DNA of 64,000 nucleotides from Prevotella sp. (GTDB taxonomy: Bacteria; Bacteroidota; Bacteroidia; Bacteroidales; Bacteroidaceae). The notes below the pieces were generated by a model that worked only from the letters and a program-made list of their open reading frames with translations, did no database searches and had not been told where the DNA came from. A program made the position numbers and the translations under genes. The first letter of the stretch is position 1; each line of letters starts with the position of its first letter. The stretch is taken from assembly GCA_017557405.1 (NCBI GenBank), contig JAFYYV010000049.1:1-64000 (forward strand), written 5' to 3'. Shown in pieces: positions 62,957-64,000 of the stretch.

Positions 62957-63721
62957 TTATTTGAAGATAGAGCGAGCTACAAACCAGGCGTGCATGAAGA
63001 GTGTTGTGGCGAGACCATAATGTGCGCGCATCACGCGGAAACGCTCTTTCAACGATGCTCGATGATTCTGGTTTGTTGTTCCACCATCGAGGAAATTAGC
63101 CACCACACCATCCACCTTCTTCAATTGCAACTCCCTGTGTTCTGCTTCTTTCATCACACGAATGCACCAATCCACATCGGCCGAGTAGCGATAATCGAGG
63201 TTGTAGGGTGTCTGACGGGCCAATTCGGTAAGAGCATAGAAGGCCTGATGGCAAACCAGCATGCCTTGTCGAAAGGAGCGCCACGAAAGATGTTCGGGAG
63301 CAGAAAGCCGACGATGGCGGAGGAATTGTCCTTGTTGGTCGACGATGTCGGTATCTCCGTAAATCACCCCCACATGCTCATCGCCCAATGCAACTACCTT
63401 AGCGGCCGTTTCGGCATTTGGCAGACGGTCGCCGGCATTCAGGAAGCAGATGTAACGACCCGTTGCCAGGTTGATGCCTTTCTGCATAGCATCGTAGATT
63501 CCTTTGTCGGGCTCGGAGAGAATCATCACCGTGTGGCCGTTGTCCTTTGCTTCGCTGTCGGCTTTGTATTGCTGCGCTAAAGCGAGCGTGTCGTCCTTGG
63601 AGGCACCATCCACAATGATGTGCTCAATCTGTCGATGCGTCTGGCACTCCACACTATCGAGTGTAGGCTTCAGAACGCTGGCAGCGTTGTAGGTCACGGT
63701 GATGTAGGTTATGCTTGTCAT
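62957..63721 (-). CDS. GT2-family glycosyltransferase
   Basis: 254 residues: ITYITVTYNAASVLKPTLDS at the N terminus, IIVDGASKDDT and FLNAGDRLP (the DxD-equivalent region) place it in the WcaA-like colanic/capsule group of GT2 enzymes. No membrane helix. 22 bp after the end of the acyltransferase gene on the same strand, so it belongs to another glycan biosynthesis cluster continuing beyond the window. Confidence 0.9.
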   Translation of the reverse strand: MTSITYITVTYNAASVLKPTLDSVECQTHRQIEHIIVDGASKDDTLALAQQYKADSEAKDNGHTVMILSEPDKGIYDAMQKGINLATGRYICFLNAGDRLPNAETAAKVVALGDEHVGVIYGDTDIVDQQGQFLRHRRLSAPEHLSWRSFRQGMLVCHQAFYALTELARQTPYNLDYRYSADVDWCIRVMKEAEHRELQLKKVDGVVANFLDGGTTNQNHRASLKERFRVMRAHYGLATTLFMHAWFVARSIFK

Positions 63722-63743
63722 TGTTAGGTGATGTTGTAAGGAT

Positions 63744-64000
63744 TCAAAGTTTGATGTTTACCTTCTCACCGTCCTTGCGTACGATGATGGCAGGATTGCC
63801 CACCACTGTACAGTTGGCTGGCACGTCTTTGTTAACTACTGCTCCTGCGCCAATGATTACGTTGTCGCCAATGTGAATCCCACCGAAGACGGTGGCGCCT
63901 GTATAGATGCTCACGTTATTGCCAATCACGGGTCGTTGCTCTTTGGCGTCGTTTCCCAATGTGACGAGATGCAGGCAATAGAAATCGCGACCGATGCGTT
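63744..64000 (-). CDS. Hexapeptide-repeat acetyltransferase (serine acetyltransferase-like), 5' end outside window
   Basis: Only the C-terminal ~85 residues are present. The frame stays open past 63959 to the window edge (RIGRDFYCLHLVTLGNDAKE). It shows left-handed beta-helix hexapeptides (GNNVSIYTGATVFGG, IGDNVIIGAGAVVNKDV) and the GNPA motif. CysE-like transferases in glycan clusters often acetylate sugars. The TTG at 63957-63959 is internal, not the start. Confidence 0.88.
   Translation of the reverse strand, partial: RIGRDFYCLHLVTLGNDAKEQRPVIGNNVSIYTGATVFGGIHIGDNVIIGAGAVVNKDVPANCTVVGNPAIIVRKDGEKVNIKL

Noticed and set aside
1-64000. tRNA or rRNA genes
   Set aside because: None was recognised by eye; a covariance-model scan would be needed to exclude a tRNA in the larger spacers.

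Overview
The window looks like chromosome of a Bacteroidota bacterium, most likely a Prevotella-like member of Bacteroidales. The reasons are several Bacteroidota-type promoters (TTTG, 19-20 bp, TAnnTTTG), an UpxY/NusG-like antiterminator, BspA-type LRR and DUF3667 proteins, a GH109-type protein, and tssB/tssC/tssK-type genes of the Bacteroidota T6SS (subtype iii). The species cannot be named from the sequence alone.

Region 1 (1-11114) is cell-surface polysaccharide metabolism. A plus-strand group (thioredoxin-like protein, DUF3667 membrane protein, Stealth phosphotransferase, LicD-like protein) converges on a minus-strand group (Wzx-like flippase, two glycosyltransferases, a nucleotidyltransferase-aminotransferase fusion, an ornithine cyclodeaminase-like enzyme).

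Region 2 (11254-44596) is a single plus-strand block of about 33 kb holding a type VI secretion system. It starts with an UpxY/NusG-like gene. Next come ClpV (TssH), sheath (TssB, TssC), two Hcp proteins, a third Hcp fused to about 700 residues of repetitive amphipathic helix, VgrG, and a PAAR-like protein with a 14-residue-repeat coiled coil. Further on lie a baseplate group (TssG-position protein, TssK-like, TssE-like, TssF), an AT-rich membrane protein with 30-residue repeats, a GH73/LysM glucosaminidase, a transmembrane Ser/Thr kinase, a periplasmic WG-repeat-like protein and a PP2C phosphatase.

Between the spike genes and the baseplate genes (24438-33527) sits a compact operon for a complete eukaryote-like ubiquitin-type pathway. 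It encodes a beta-grasp Ubl ending in Gly, an E2 with HPN motif and catalytic Cys, a membrane-anchored JAMM deconjugase, a membrane RING-H2 protein that also has a periplasmic vWA-like domain and a degenerate FHA-like tail, and an E1. Two exported proteins of unknown function are co-encoded. No TssJ, TssL or TssM is visible. The proteins of this operon that span or enter the envelope are therefore candidates for the trans-envelope part of the machine, or for its post-translational control together with the kinase and phosphatase. This is the most novel content of the window.

Region 3 (44597-46330) is a boundary: a terminator, a 22-bp tandem repeat belonging to a family dispersed through the window, AT-rich DNA, and an intact IS982-family element with an 8-bp target duplication.

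Region 4 (46331-56172, minus strand) holds nadK, an ABC exporter, a thioredoxin-TonB fusion, a MacAB-like efflux set with two permeases, and a BspA-like LRR protein. Region 5 (56173-61316, plus strand) holds DJ-1/PfpI, ispD, recG and an M23/LysM peptidase. Region 6 (61340-64000, minus strand) holds a GH109-like protein, a glycosyltransferase and a hexapeptide acyltransferase cut by the window edge.
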